A stretch of 64,000 nucleotides of DNA from Marmoricola sp. OAE513 (lineage in GTDB: Bacteria > Actinomycetota > Actinomycetes > Propionibacteriales > Nocardioidaceae). Shown here piece after piece: positions 7,647 to 16,626 of this stretch (positions are counted from its first letter, which is position 1; each line of letters starts with the position of its first letter). The stretch spans positions 2,480,001 through 2,544,000 of the forward strand of contig NZ_JBEPOC010000001.1 of the NCBI RefSeq assembly GCF_040546585.1, in the 5' to 3' direction. A model generated the notes under the pieces. It had not been told where the DNA came from. It saw only the letters and a program-made list of their open reading frames with translations, and ran no database searches. A program made the translations under genes and the position numbers.

Positions 7647-8618
7647 GTGATCGCACGTCGTCTCGTCGCCGCAGCCGGCGCCCTCGCCGTCCTGGCCGTG
7701 CCGTTCGTGCCGGACACCTCGTCCGCGGCGGGGACCGTGCCGCGCTACCAGGAGTACGTCGCCCTCGGTGACTCGTGGTCGGCGGACGTCGTGATCGCCA
7801 ACTTCCAGGGCCTTCCTGACACCAAGCACGCGCCGATCGACTGTGCCCAGTCGCAGGTGAGCTACCCGAAGCTCGTCGCCAGGGCCCTCGGCGTCCCGAA
7901 GTTCCGGGACGCGACCTGCGGCTCGGCGACTACCCAGGACTTCTACAAGCCGCAGACGGGTCTGCCGATCGGCGGCACCAACCCGGCGCAGTTCGACCGG
8001 CTGACCAGGACCACCGACCTGGTCACCGTGGGCATCGGCGGGAACGACGCGGGCTTCGCGAGCGCCGCCGTCAGCTGCATCAACCTGCTGCCGACGAACA
8101 CCTCGGCGTTCGAGACGGTGCAGCTGCCGATCGCGATCCCGTTCCTCGGGTCGGGCATCCCGCTCGGCGGCTGCAAGCAGCGCTTCGTGAAGGGCGGACG
8201 CGACCTGCTCGCCGAGAAGATCGCCGCGTCGGAGCCCAAGCTGGTCGCTGCCCTCAAGGAGATCCGCAAGCGGTCGCCGAAGGCGCGCATCCTCATGGTC
8301 GACTACCTCGACGGCATCCCTGCCAAGGGTTGCTACCCCTTCGTCCCGATCACCGACGCCGACATGGCCTACCTGCACGTCACCTTCGGCCGGCTCAACG
8401 CGATGGTGAAGCGCGCCGCTGCCAAGGGTGGTGCGGAGTTCGTGAACACCTTCGCCGACTCCCACGGCCACGACGTCTGCACGGGACCGACGACCCGGTA
8501 CGTCGAGGGGCTCGGGGTGCTGTCCCTGAACGCCCCGGCGATCGCGATCCCGGCCCACCCGAACTCGGCCGGTGCCGCGTCGCAGTACCGCTCGGTGATG
8601 AAGCAGCTCGCTCGCTGA
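7647..8618 (+). CDS. Secreted SGNH/GDSL-type esterase or lipase
   Basis: The 323-residue protein has an N-terminal signal peptide (RRLVAAAGALAVLAVPFV, cleavage near SSAAG). It then shows the SGNH blocks: GDSWS with Ser43, GIGGNDAGF near residue 130, and a C-terminal HPNSAG with the catalytic His. Conserved Cys pairs suggest disulfides outside the cell. It resembles secreted actinobacterial lipases of the Streptomyces SGNH type, which hydrolyse acyl esters. The GTG start has AGGAG 7 bases upstream. It sits between csrA and cheA but shows no sign of belonging to motility. Confidence 0.85.
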   Translation: MIARRLVAAAGALAVLAVPFVPDTSSAAGTVPRYQEYVALGDSWSADVVIANFQGLPDTKHAPIDCAQSQVSYPKLVARALGVPKFRDATCGSATTQDFYKPQTGLPIGGTNPAQFDRLTRTTDLVTVGIGGNDAGFASAAVSCINLLPTNTSAFETVQLPIAIPFLGSGIPLGGCKQRFVKGGRDLLAEKIAASEPKLVAALKEIRKRSPKARILMVDYLDGIPAKGCYPFVPITDADMAYLHVTFGRLNAMVKRAAAKGGAEFVNTFADSHGHDVCTGPTTRYVEGLGVLSLNAPAIAIPAHPNSAGAASQYRSVMKQLAR

Positions 8619-8640
8619 CTATCCGTACGTGCGGGGCTTA

Positions 8641-8690
8641 GGTCCCTCCTGGGATCCGGGGACTCAACTCCCACGTGGCTGTGCCGATTG
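8641..8690 (+). promoter_or_regulatory. cheA promoter: sigma-28 boxes overlapped by a DosR-box-like palindrome
   Basis: TCAA (8664-8667), 15 bases, then GCCGATTG (8683-8690) is a near-consensus sigma-28 promoter 27 bases before the cheA ATG. The -35 lies inside GGGACTCAACTCCC (8659-8672), which matches 12 of 14 core positions of the DosR box. GGTCCCTCCTGG precedes it at 8641-8652, as in the fliA/flgN region (GGGCCCTCCAGG). A regulator bound here would touch sigma region 4 directly. The sequence pattern is observed; the binding protein is inferred. Confidence 0.65.
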
Positions 8691-8716
8691 GCATTCCCGT
8701 CAGAGGGAGGCCCTAG

Positions 8717-10975
8717 ATGGGTGCAGTGGACGACGATGCCGAGATCATCGCCGAGTTCCTCGTGGAGAGCCACGAGAACCTTGATCAGCTCGACCGGGAC
8801 CTGGTCGAGCTGGAGCAGCACCCGGGTTCCCGGGAGCTGCTGTCGAGCATCTTCCGCACCATCCACACCATCAAGGGCACCAGCGGCTTCCTGGCATTCA
8901 ACCGCCTCGAGGCGCTGACGCACGTCGGGGAGAACCTGCTCTCGCGTCTTCGCGACGGGGAGATGGAGATGACCCCGCCGGTGGCGCAGTCGTTGCTGAC
9001 GATGGTCGACACGGTGCGGGCGCTGCTGGAGTCGGTCGAGGAGACCGGCCGTGACGAGGCTCCGGCTGTCGACGTCGAGTCGGTGGTCGCTCAGCTGAAG
9101 GACGTGCTGGAAGGTTCGGCTGACGCGGGGGGTGCTTCGGTCACTGGGGAGCCGGAGACGACGCCGCCCTCCCCGTCTCCTGAGGCCGAGGTCGCCGCTG
9201 CGCCGGTCGTCGAAGCACCGGTCGTCGAGCTTGCCGAGACGTCCGCACCCGTGGCAGAGACCCCGCCGACCGCACCGCCTCTCGACAAGCTCGATGACCG
9301 GGACCACGAGCAGCACGACGACGAGCCCATGAAGAGGGGGGTCGTGGACTCCTCGGTGCGGGTCGACGTGGACCTGCTGGACAGCCTGGTGCAGCTGGTC
9401 GGGGAGCTGGTGCTCACCCGGAACCAGGTGCTGCAGCGGACCGAGAGCCAGGACGACGTCGAGCTGGTGCGGGCTGCCCAGCGCCTCGACCTGGTGGCGA
9501 GCGAGCTGCAGGAGGGGATCATGAAGACCCGGATGCAGCCGATCGGGCAGGTCTGGTCGAAGATGCCGCGGATCGTCCGGGACCTGGCGGTCCAGCTGGG
9601 GCGGGACGTCGACCTCCAGATGGAGGGGCACGACACCGAGCTGGACCGGTCACTGCTCGAGGCGCTGAAGGGACCGCTCACGCACCTGGTGCGCAACGCG
9701 CTCGACCACGGGATCGAGCCGCCCGACGTACGGGTCGCGGCCGGCAAGGCCGCTCAGGGACGGCTGCTGCTGCGGTCGTTCCACGAGAGCGGGCAGGTCG
9801 TCGTGGAGATCAGCGACGACGGCAAGGGCATCGACCCCGACACCATCCTCCGGGTCGCGATCGAGCGCGGCGTCGTCACCCGTGACCAGGCCGCGCGGAT
9901 GGAGCCGCGGGAGGTCGTCAACCTGATCTTCCAGCCGGGCTTCTCCACGGCCACCGAGGTCACCAACGTCTCCGGTCGCGGGGTCGGGATGGACGTCGTC
10001 CGGACCAACATCGAACGCATCGGTGGCACCGTCGACATGCAGAGCCAGGTCGGGCAGGGGACCACCTGCCGGGTGCGGATCCCGCTCACGCTGGCGATCA
10101 TCCCGGCGCTGGTGATCGGCGAGGGCGAGGAGACCTACGCGATCCCGCAGGCGAACCTCGTCGAGCTCGTCCGGCTCGAGGCCGAGGACCTCGCCCGCAG
10201 CGTCGAGGAGGTCGCCGGTGCGCCGTTGTTGCGCCTGCGCGGGCACCTGCTCCCGCTGGTCTCGATGGCCGAGGTGCTCGGCCGCGAGCGGCCCGAGGCC
10301 GAGGCGCTGACGGTCGTCGTGGTCCAGGCCGACGACGTCCGGTTCGGCATCTGCGTCGACGAGGTGCACGACACCCAGGAGATCGTCGTGAAGCCGATCG
10401 GCCGCCAGCTCAAGGCGATGCCGACGTACGCCGGCGCGACGATCATGGGCGACGGTCGAGTCGCGCTCATCCTCGACGTGCCGGGGATCGCGCACTCCCG
10501 GGCGGTGGCCCAGCACGTCGCCCAGCGCACCAGCGGCGACGCGACCCAGGCGGTGACCGGCGAGGACAGCACCCAGCTGCTCGTGCTCGAGGTCGGTGGC
10601 GGACGCCGTGCGGCGCTCCCGCTGCGCGAGGTCTCCCGCCTCGAGGAGTTCTCCGTCGACCGCATCGAGCGGTCCGGCAGCGCCGAGGCGGTCCAGTACC
10701 GCGACGGCATCCTGCCGCTGGTCCGTCTCGCCCCCGCGATCGGGCTGGCCGAGACCGTCCGCGAGGACGACCAGGTCTCCGTCGTCGTGCACGAGACCGA
10801 CTCGACCCTGGTCGGCATCGTCATCGACCGCGTGCTCGACGTCGTCGAGGCGGCCTTGGTGTGCAGCGAGGTCGGCCGTCGTACAGGGGTCCTCGGCTCG
10901 GCGGTCATCCAGGAACGCGTGACCGACCTGGTCGACCTCGACGCCGTGGTCGCTCTCTCGGGGGTGGGGGCGTGA
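8717..10975 (+). CDS. cheA: Chemotaxis histidine kinase CheA with two CheW-like domains
   Basis: CheA autophosphorylates and passes phosphate to CheY under receptor control. The 752-residue protein has an HPt domain (residues about 1-105, phospho-His50 in [10 protein letters not shown]) and an acidic/proline linker. The dimerisation helices start near 205. The ATPase has an N box ([15 protein letters not shown], about 320-335), DDGKG near 370 and GRGVGMD near 420. The C-terminus then holds two CheW-like domains (about 455-590 and 615-750) instead of one. No clear CheY/CheB-binding P2 domain is seen. It overlaps cheW by one base (TGATG). Confidence 0.94.
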   Translation: MGAVDDDAEIIAEFLVESHENLDQLDRDLVELEQHPGSRELLSSIFRTIHTIKGTSGFLAFNRLEALTHVGENLLSRLRDGEMEMTPPVAQSLLTMVDTVRALLESVEETGRDEAPAVDVESVVAQLKDVLEGSADAGGASVTGEPETTPPSPSPEAEVAAAPVVEAPVVELAETSAPVAETPPTAPPLDKLDDRDHEQHDDEPMKRGVVDSSVRVDVDLLDSLVQLVGELVLTRNQVLQRTESQDDVELVRAAQRLDLVASELQEGIMKTRMQPIGQVWSKMPRIVRDLAVQLGRDVDLQMEGHDTELDRSLLEALKGPLTHLVRNALDHGIEPPDVRVAAGKAAQGRLLLRSFHESGQVVVEISDDGKGIDPDTILRVAIERGVVTRDQAARMEPREVVNLIFQPGFSTATEVTNVSGRGVGMDVVRTNIERIGGTVDMQSQVGQGTTCRVRIPLTLAIIPALVIGEGEETYAIPQANLVELVRLEAEDLARSVEEVAGAPLLRLRGHLLPLVSMAEVLGRERPEAEALTVVVVQADDVRFGICVDEVHDTQEIVVKPIGRQLKAMPTYAGATIMGDGRVALILDVPGIAHSRAVAQHVAQRTSGDATQAVTGEDSTQLLVLEVGGGRRAALPLREVSRLEEFSVDRIERSGSAEAVQYRDGILPLVRLAPAIGLAETVREDDQVSVVVHETDSTLVGIVIDRVLDVVEAALVCSEVGRRTGVLGSAVIQERVTDLVDLDAVVALSGVGA

Positions 10976-11451
10976 TGGGCACCCAGTCGCAGTACTGCAC
11001 GTTCTGGGTCGACGGCCTGTTCTTCGGCGTCGCCGTATCCAGCGTCCAGGAGGTCCTGCGCTACCAGCAGCTGACTGCCGTCCCCTCTGCCCCCGAGGCG
11101 ATCCGCGGCTTGATCAACCTGCGCGGTCAGATCGTCACCGCCGTCGACCTGCGCTGCCGGCTCGGACTGCCGGCGCGCGCGGACGACGCGCTCCCGATGA
11201 ACGTGATCGTCCGCAGCCGCGGCGAGGTGGTCAGCCTCCTCGTCGACGACATCGGGGACGTCATCACCGTGGACACCTCACCCAGCAGCGGACTCGAGCT
11301 CGAGCCCGCACCCGCCAACGTGCCGTCGGTCATCCAGGACGTGGTCAACGGGGTGCTCGCGCTCCCCGACTCGATCCTGCTCGTGCTCGACGCCGACCGT
11401 GCAGCCGATGTCTCGGCTGTGCTCGAAACCACCACCGGAGGAACCCCATGA
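10975..11451 (+). CDS. cheW: Chemotaxis coupling protein CheW
   Basis: CheW links receptors to CheA in the sensory array. The 158-residue protein is a single CheW domain with [20 protein letters not shown] near the N-terminus and [20 protein letters not shown] at about residues 42-61. The ATG overlaps the cheA stop by one base. The stop overlaps the receptor gene's ATG as ATGA, so cheA-cheW-MCP are one coupled operon. Confidence 0.93.
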   Translation: MGTQSQYCTFWVDGLFFGVAVSSVQEVLRYQQLTAVPSAPEAIRGLINLRGQIVTAVDLRCRLGLPARADDALPMNVIVRSRGEVVSLLVDDIGDVITVDTSPSSGLELEPAPANVPSVIQDVVNGVLALPDSILLVLDADRAADVSAVLETTTGGTP

Positions 11452-14207
11452 CCGAACTCGACACTGCCGCGCCGGGCGCCAACGGCACGAGCCGGCGGAA
11501 GACCACGCGGACCGCAGCACCGTCCACCGACGTCCTCGACGCGCTGCCCACCCGGGTGGTGCTCGCCGACAAGGACGGCGTCATCACCTACGCCAACCCC
11601 GCCTCGGTCGAGGGCCTCCGCGGCCTCGCCGACTGGCTGTCGGTCAGTCCGGACTCCGTAGTCGGAGCCGGGCTGGAGATGTTCGGCATCGTCGTGGGTG
11701 ACGTCGCGCTGCCGTACTCCGGCAGCGTGAACGTCGGTCCCGCCGCCCTCGAGCTGGAGCTCGTGGGCAGCCACGACCCGGACGGCACCCTCGTCTCGCT
11801 CGCGATGACCTGGGAGAACGTCACCGCACGGCGCGAGTCCGAGCTCGAGGTAGCCAGGATCACCTCGATGATGGAGAACTCGCCGACCAACATGATGTTC
11901 GCCGACCGGGACTTCGTGATCACCTACATGAACCCGGCGTCGCTGGAGACGCTGACCCGGCTCGAGGCGCACCTGCCGGTGGCGGCCTCCGACGTGGTGG
12001 GCTCGAGCCTGGACATCTTCCACTCGGAGCCGTCGTACCAGCGCGGCATCCTCGAGGACGCTGCCGCGCTGCCGCGGCGCGCGAACATCAGTGTCGGCCC
12101 GGAGACCCTGGACCTGCTGGTCTCGGCGATCCGCGACGACAAGGGCTCCTACATCGGCGCGATGGCGACCTGGGAGGTCGTCACCGAGCGCCTCGCGGGG
12201 GAACGCCAGGTGGCCGAGGCCACGGCCGACACCGCCGCCGTCAACAACGTGCTGGCCAACCTGTCCTCCGCCACCTCCGTCGACCAGGCCGTGCAGACGG
12301 CGCTCGACACGGTGCGCAACGACTTCGGCTGGGCCTACGGATCCTTCTGGCGCATCGACGAGACGGACAGCAAGCTGAAGTTCGTCCAGGAGTCCGGGGA
12401 TGCCGGGCCGGAGTTCCGCAAGGTGACCCTGGAGGCGTCGTTCGCGAAGGGCGTCGGGCTGTCCGGCCGTGCTTGGGCCACGGGCGACCTGTTCTTCACC
12501 CAGGACATCGGTGAGATGACCGACTGCGTCCGGGCGCCGGTCGCGCAGCAGGTCGGGGTGAAGTCCGGCGTCTGCTTCCCGATCACCGTCGCCGGCGAGG
12601 TCGTCGGCACGATGGACTTCTTCGCCACTGAGACCCTGCACCCCTCGACCCAGCGCCTCGACGCGCTGCGCAACGTCGGTCGTCTGGTCTCCCAGGCGAT
12701 CGGCCGGGTCCAGAAGGAGGCGACCGATCGCGAGGCCGCTGCCGACACCTCGGCGGTCAACAACGTGCTCGCGTCGCTGACGTCGGCGTCCTCGGTGGAC
12801 GAGGCCGTGCAGACGGCGCTCGACACGGTGCGCAACGACTTCGGCTGGGCCTACGGATCCTTCTGGCGCATCGACGAGACGGACAGCAAGCTGAAGTTCG
12901 TCCAGGAGTCCGGGGATGCCGGGCCGGAGTTCCGCAAGGTGACCCTGGAGGCGTCGTTCGCGAAGGGTGTCGGGCTGTCCGGCCGTGCCTGGGCCACGGG
13001 CGACCTGTTCTTCACCCAGGACATCGGTGAGATGACCGACTGCGTCCGGGCGCCGGTCGCGCAGCAGGTCGGGGTGAAGTCAGGTGTCTGCTTCCCGATC
13101 GTGACCGGAGGCGAGGTCGTCGGCACGATGGACTTCTTCGCCACCGAGACCCTGCACCCGACCGGGCAGCGCCTCGACGCGCTGCGCAACGTCGGTCGCC
13201 TCGTCTCCCAGGCCATCGAGCGGATCGACAAGGAGACTGCCACCCGCGAGGCCGCCGAGGAGCTGTCGCGCAAGGTCGATCTGGTGCTCGCGGTCGTCCG
13301 GAGCGCGGCCGAGGGCGACCTGACCAAGGAGATCCCGGTCGCCGGTGACGACGCCATCGGTCAGCTGGCCGCCGGCCTCGGGTCGCTGCTCGGGACGCTG
13401 CGCGGGAGCATGACCAACATCGGTTCGACGGCAGACACCCTCGCCGTCGCCTCCGAGCAGCTCACCATCCTGTCCCAGGGAATGGGCGACGGTGCGACCA
13501 ACACCTCCGACCGGGCGGCCAGTGCCTCCGGGGCGTCGGTGCAGGTCTCGGCGAGCATCCAGACGGTCGCGACCGCGGCCGAGGAGATGACCGCGAGCAT
13601 CCGTGAGATCGCGAAGAACGCCACCGAGGCAGCGACTGTGGCCACCGGCGCTGTCGGCGTCGCGAGCTCGGCCCAGGGCACCGTGGCGAGCCTGGGCGAG
13701 TCCAGTGCCGAGATCGGTCAGGTCATCAAGGTGATCACCTCGATCGCCCAGCAGACCAACCTGCTCGCTCTCAACGCGACCATCGAGGCCGCCCGCGCCG
13801 GTGACGCGGGCAAGGGCTTCGCGGTCGTCGCCAACGAGGTCAAGGAGCTCGCCAAGGAGACGGCGCGGGCGACCGAGGACATCGGTCAGAAGATCGAGGC
13901 GATCCAGGCCGACACCCAGGGAGCCGTCGCGGCCATCGCCGAGATCTCCGAGGTGATCGGGCGGATCAACGACATCCAGACGACGATCGCCTCGGCGGTG
14001 GAGGAGCAGACCGCCACCACCAACGAGATCGCGCGCAGCGTCACCGAGGCGGCCGCCGGGGCCAACGGCATCGCCGAGGACGTCACCCAGGTCGCCAGCG
14101 CGGCCGAGGACACCCGCCAGGGTGCCCAGAACACCCTTCAGTCGGCGACCGACCTCGCGGGCATGGCCGCCGAGCTCAAGGGTCTGGTCGGACGGTTCAC
14201 CGTCTGA
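11448..14207 (+). CDS. Soluble methyl-accepting chemotaxis protein, PAS-PAS-GAF-GAF-MCP
   Basis: The 919-residue receptor has no membrane segment or signal peptide, so it should sense from the cytoplasm. Order: PAS-like domain (about 25-130, [15 protein letters not shown]), second PAS (about 135-250, [15 protein letters not shown]), GAF (about 264-420), second GAF (about 436-594), a HAMP-like stretch (about 605-660, [12 protein letters not shown]) and a long signalling coiled coil. The conserved tip is [20 protein letters not shown] near 765-785. The two GAF domains are nearly identical in protein and DNA. No CxxC or clear haem-binding motif was recognised, so the ligand is unknown. It is coupled to cheW by ATGA and followed by a terminator. 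Confidence 0.92.
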   Translation: MTELDTAAPGANGTSRRKTTRTAAPSTDVLDALPTRVVLADKDGVITYANPASVEGLRGLADWLSVSPDSVVGAGLEMFGIVVGDVALPYSGSVNVGPAALELELVGSHDPDGTLVSLAMTWENVTARRESELEVARITSMMENSPTNMMFADRDFVITYMNPASLETLTRLEAHLPVAASDVVGSSLDIFHSEPSYQRGILEDAAALPRRANISVGPETLDLLVSAIRDDKGSYIGAMATWEVVTERLAGERQVAEATADTAAVNNVLANLSSATSVDQAVQTALDTVRNDFGWAYGSFWRIDETDSKLKFVQESGDAGPEFRKVTLEASFAKGVGLSGRAWATGDLFFTQDIGEMTDCVRAPVAQQVGVKSGVCFPITVAGEVVGTMDFFATETLHPSTQRLDALRNVGRLVSQAIGRVQKEATDREAAADTSAVNNVLASLTSASSVDEAVQTALDTVRNDFGWAYGSFWRIDETDSKLKFVQESGDAGPEFRKVTLEASFAKGVGLSGRAWATGDLFFTQDIGEMTDCVRAPVAQQVGVKSGVCFPIVTGGEVVGTMDFFATETLHPTGQRLDALRNVGRLVSQAIERIDKETATREAAEELSRKVDLVLAVVRSAAEGDLTKEIPVAGDDAIGQLAAGLGSLLGTLRGSMTNIGSTADTLAVASEQLTILSQGMGDGATNTSDRAASASGASVQVSASIQTVATAAEEMTASIREIAKNATEAATVATGAVGVASSAQGTVASLGESSAEIGQVIKVITSIAQQTNLLALNATIEAARAGDAGKGFAVVANEVKELAKETARATEDIGQKIEAIQADTQGAVAAIAEISEVIGRINDIQTTIASAVEEQTATTNEIARSVTEAAAGANGIAEDVTQVASAAEDTRQGAQNTLQSATDLAGMAAELKGLVGRFTV
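12205..13236 (+). repeat. 516-bp in-frame tandem duplication encoding the two GAF domains
   Basis: Copy 1 is 12205-12720 and copy 2 is 12721-13236, exactly 516 bases (172 codons) apart. Positions 12287-12565 match 12803-13081 with only two differences, both at third codon positions. The flanks of each copy have diverged much more. This mosaic suggests an old domain duplication whose core was recently homogenised by gene conversion, or selection for identical sensor cores. Confidence 0.92.
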
Positions 14208-14220
14208 CCCGGGGGAACAG

Positions 14221-14262
14221 AACGCCGGGCCGACCACTGGGGGTGGTCGGCCCGGCGTTTTC
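14221..14262 (+). terminator. Bidirectional terminator after the MCP gene
   Basis: A 16-bp perfect stem (AACGCCGGGCCGACCA and its complement) with a 7-base loop is followed by TTTTCTG-like T residues on the plus strand. It begins 14 bases after the MCP stop and ends about 40 bases before the stop of the convergent response-regulator gene, so it can end both transcripts. Confidence 0.88.
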
Positions 14263-14301
14263 TGCTACCCGTGACGGGCCCGGCGGTGGGGTCCGGGTGC
14301 G

Positions 14302-14964
14302 TCAGACGGGCGTGCTGGTGCGCTGCGCCGGCAGGAGGCGCGAGGCGAGCAGAGCGGCCTGCGTGCGTCGCTGGACGCCGAGGGTGGCCAGGATGCGGGT
14401 GACGTGGTTCTTCACGGTCTTTTCCGCGAGGTAGAGACGGAGACCGATCTCGCGGTTCGTCAGTCCTTCGGCGAGCAGCTCCAGGATCCGCAGCTGCTGG
14501 TCGGTCAGGCCGGCCAGCTCCTCGGGACCCGAGTTGCTCTGCTCGATCCAGTGGATCACCCGACGGGCCATCGCAGGATCGATCAGCGACTGGCCGCTGG
14601 CGACGGTGCGGACCGCGCTCAGCAGCGACGCCCCGTGCACCTCCTTGAGCACGTAGCCGGCTGCGCCCGCACGGATGGCGGCGACGATCGCCTCCTCGTC
14701 GTCGTAGCTGGTGAGGATCAGCGAACGCACCTCAGGCGCGGTGCTGCGCAGCTGGGCGCACAGGTCGATGCCGGAGCCGTCGGGCAGCCGGGCGTCGAGC
14801 ACGGCTACTGCGGGCTGCAGGGCGGGGATCATCCGACCGGCCTCGGCGACGGTGTTCGCCTCGCCGACGACGTCGACGTCGCCCTCGGACTCGAGAAGGG
14901 CTCGTACGCCGCGACGGACGATGTCGTGGTCGTCGAGCAGGAAGACACGGAGGGGCGAGTTCAT
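14302..14964 (-). CDS. DosR/DevR-like response regulator (NarL/FixJ family)
   Basis: The 220-residue regulator has a receiver domain with Asp11/Asp12, phospho-acceptor Asp57 (VLDARLPDG), Thr/Ser84-85 and Lys107 (GYVLKEVHG). A LuxR-type helix-turn-helix follows (LTDQQLRILELLAEGLTNRE). The recognition region LAEKTVKNHVTRILATLG followed by RRTQAA is very close to that of mycobacterial DosR/DevR, which binds GGGACTWWAGTCCC. Such boxes lie upstream of fliA/flgN and cheA here. No histidine kinase gene is adjacent. It is convergent with the MCP gene. AGAGG directly abuts the ATG, so the true ribosome site or start is unclear. Confidence 0.9.
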   Translation of the reverse strand: MNSPLRVFLLDDHDIVRRGVRALLESEGDVDVVGEANTVAEAGRMIPALQPAVAVLDARLPDGSGIDLCAQLRSTAPEVRSLILTSYDDEEAIVAAIRAGAAGYVLKEVHGASLLSAVRTVASGQSLIDPAMARRVIHWIEQSNSGPEELAGLTDQQLRILELLAEGLTNREIGLRLYLAEKTVKNHVTRILATLGVQRRTQAALLASRLLPAQRTSTPV

Positions 14965-15144
14965 CCTCTTTTTCTACTCCGGTCGAGCCGCGGATGTAGG
15001 AAGACACCCAAAAATGGTTGAAAAACGGACAAACGGTATAGACCAGGTCGGGCGAAAAACATCCAAAAAGGGCGTAACCGGCATGGCGGCATTGCGTTGA
15101 ACAGGGAAAGCCCGAATCGTGGGTGTCAGGGAGGAAGCAGGATC

Positions 15145-15537
15145 ATGGAGCTCATCGAAACGCAGCTGTCCGAGTTCACCACGCGGAGCCGTTCACTGGC
15201 CGTCACGCACTCGGAGACCCGGCTGACCCGTGGCCTGGAGTACGGCGAGAGAGTCCTCGTCCGCTCGGCCGGTGAGTACCGGACCGCCCTGGTCGTCGAC
15301 ATCGAGTTCACCTCCGAGGACACCCACTACCGCCTCGTCCTCGGCGGCCCGGTCCCCGCTGACATCGCGGAGGACCGTCTGCTCGGTGAGATCGTCGTGA
15401 CGCCCGCCGACAAGGCCGCCGAGAAGACTGCCGGCAAGGTCACCGTCGAGGACATCGCGATGCTGCTCTCGCGTTCCGGATCCGCCAACCGGATCCCGCT
15501 CCAGCGGCAGGTTGCGCGTCGTCTCCTCGACCGGTGA
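15145..15537 (+). CDS. Conserved small cytosolic protein of unknown function
   Basis: The 130-residue protein (MELIETQLSEFTTRSRSLAV) has no signal peptide or membrane segment. The middle (GERVLVRSAGEYRTALVVDI) looks beta-rich, followed by an Ala/Lys linker and a C-terminal basic helix ending in RLLDR. I do not recognise the family. A GGGAGGA ribosome site 9 bases before the ATG supports the start. The 180-base region upstream is unusually A-rich for this genome (runs such as AAAAACGG and CCAAAAAGGG) and divides it from the divergent DosR-like regulator, so the two may share a control region. It ends 13 bases before the DtxR-type gene. Confidence 0.72.
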   Translation: MELIETQLSEFTTRSRSLAVTHSETRLTRGLEYGERVLVRSAGEYRTALVVDIEFTSEDTHYRLVLGGPVPADIAEDRLLGEIVVTPADKAAEKTAGKVTVEDIAMLLSRSGSANRIPLQRQVARRLLDR

Positions 15538-15550
15538 TTGAATAGGTCAC

Positions 15551-16237
15551 GTGAGTGACCTCATCGACACCACCGAGATGTACCTCCGCACGATCTACGA
15601 GCTCGTGGAGGAGGGCATCGTCCCGCTGCGTGCCCGGATCGCCGAGCGGCTGCACCAGAGCGGACCGACCGTCAGCCAGACGGTCGCCCGGATGGAGCGC
15701 GACGGCTTGCTGACCGTGGAGGGCGACCGGCACCTCGAGCTGACCGAGGTCGGCCTGCACGCCGCAACCCGGGTGATGCGCAAGCACCGTCTGGCCGAGC
15801 GCCTGCTCGTCGACGTCATCGGTCTCGGCTGGGAAGAGGTCCACGACGAGGCCTGCCGCTGGGAGCACGTGATGAGCGAGAGCGTCGAGCGGCGCCTGCT
15901 CGAGCTCCTCGACCACCCGACCGAGTCGCCGTACGGAAACCCGATCCCGGGCCTGGCAGAGCTCGGCGAGGCCCAGGACGCCGAGAAGTTCATGGAGGGC
16001 GTCAGCGCGCTGAGCGAGGTCGCCGGTCCGGAGACCGCCCGCGTGCAGGTCCGGCGCATCTCCGAGGAGATGCAGAAGGACGCGGTGCTGATGTCGGTGC
16101 TGCGCCGGATCGGTGCGCAGCCGGGTGAGGCGGTGGCCGCGGTGCAGACCGACGGTGGCGTGCTGCTGGGCAGTGGCGGCGAGACCGCCGAGATCCTCGA
16201 CGAGGCAGCTCAGCACATCTTCGTGCACCGGGTCTGA
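15551..16237 (+). CDS. ideR: Iron-dependent repressor, DtxR/IdeR family
   Basis: This Fe2+-activated repressor blocks iron-uptake promoters at 19-bp TTAGGTTAG-type boxes. The 228-residue protein is a full-length DtxR: N-terminal winged helix (SGPTVSQTVARMERDGLL as recognition region), dimerisation domain, and SH3-like tail. All classic metal ligands are present: Met10, Cys102, Glu105, His106 at the primary site and His79, Glu83, His98 at the ancillary site. Several DtxR-like boxes occur near the iron genes in this window. The GTG start lacks a strong ribosome site. No box was seen in front of its own start. Confidence 0.94.
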   Translation: MSDLIDTTEMYLRTIYELVEEGIVPLRARIAERLHQSGPTVSQTVARMERDGLLTVEGDRHLELTEVGLHAATRVMRKHRLAERLLVDVIGLGWEEVHDEACRWEHVMSESVERRLLELLDHPTESPYGNPIPGLAELGEAQDAEKFMEGVSALSEVAGPETARVQVRRISEEMQKDAVLMSVLRRIGAQPGEAVAAVQTDGGVLLGSGGETAEILDEAAQHIFVHRV

Positions 16238-16329
16238 GTCACCTCTGCGGGTAGGTCACCGCGTCTCCGCAAGCTCGACGACCGGACGCGCTCGATGACC
16301 AACGACCGGTTTCGCCGGCGCGTCCGCGA

Positions 16330-16599
<270 letters not shown>

Positions 16600-16626
16600 G
16601 GGGTCCTCCACGGCTGGGTTCGGATG

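Noticed and set aside
14221-14262. Hairpin after the MCP gene considered as an operator
   Set aside because: 16-bp GC stem with T-run between convergent gene ends fits a terminator better.
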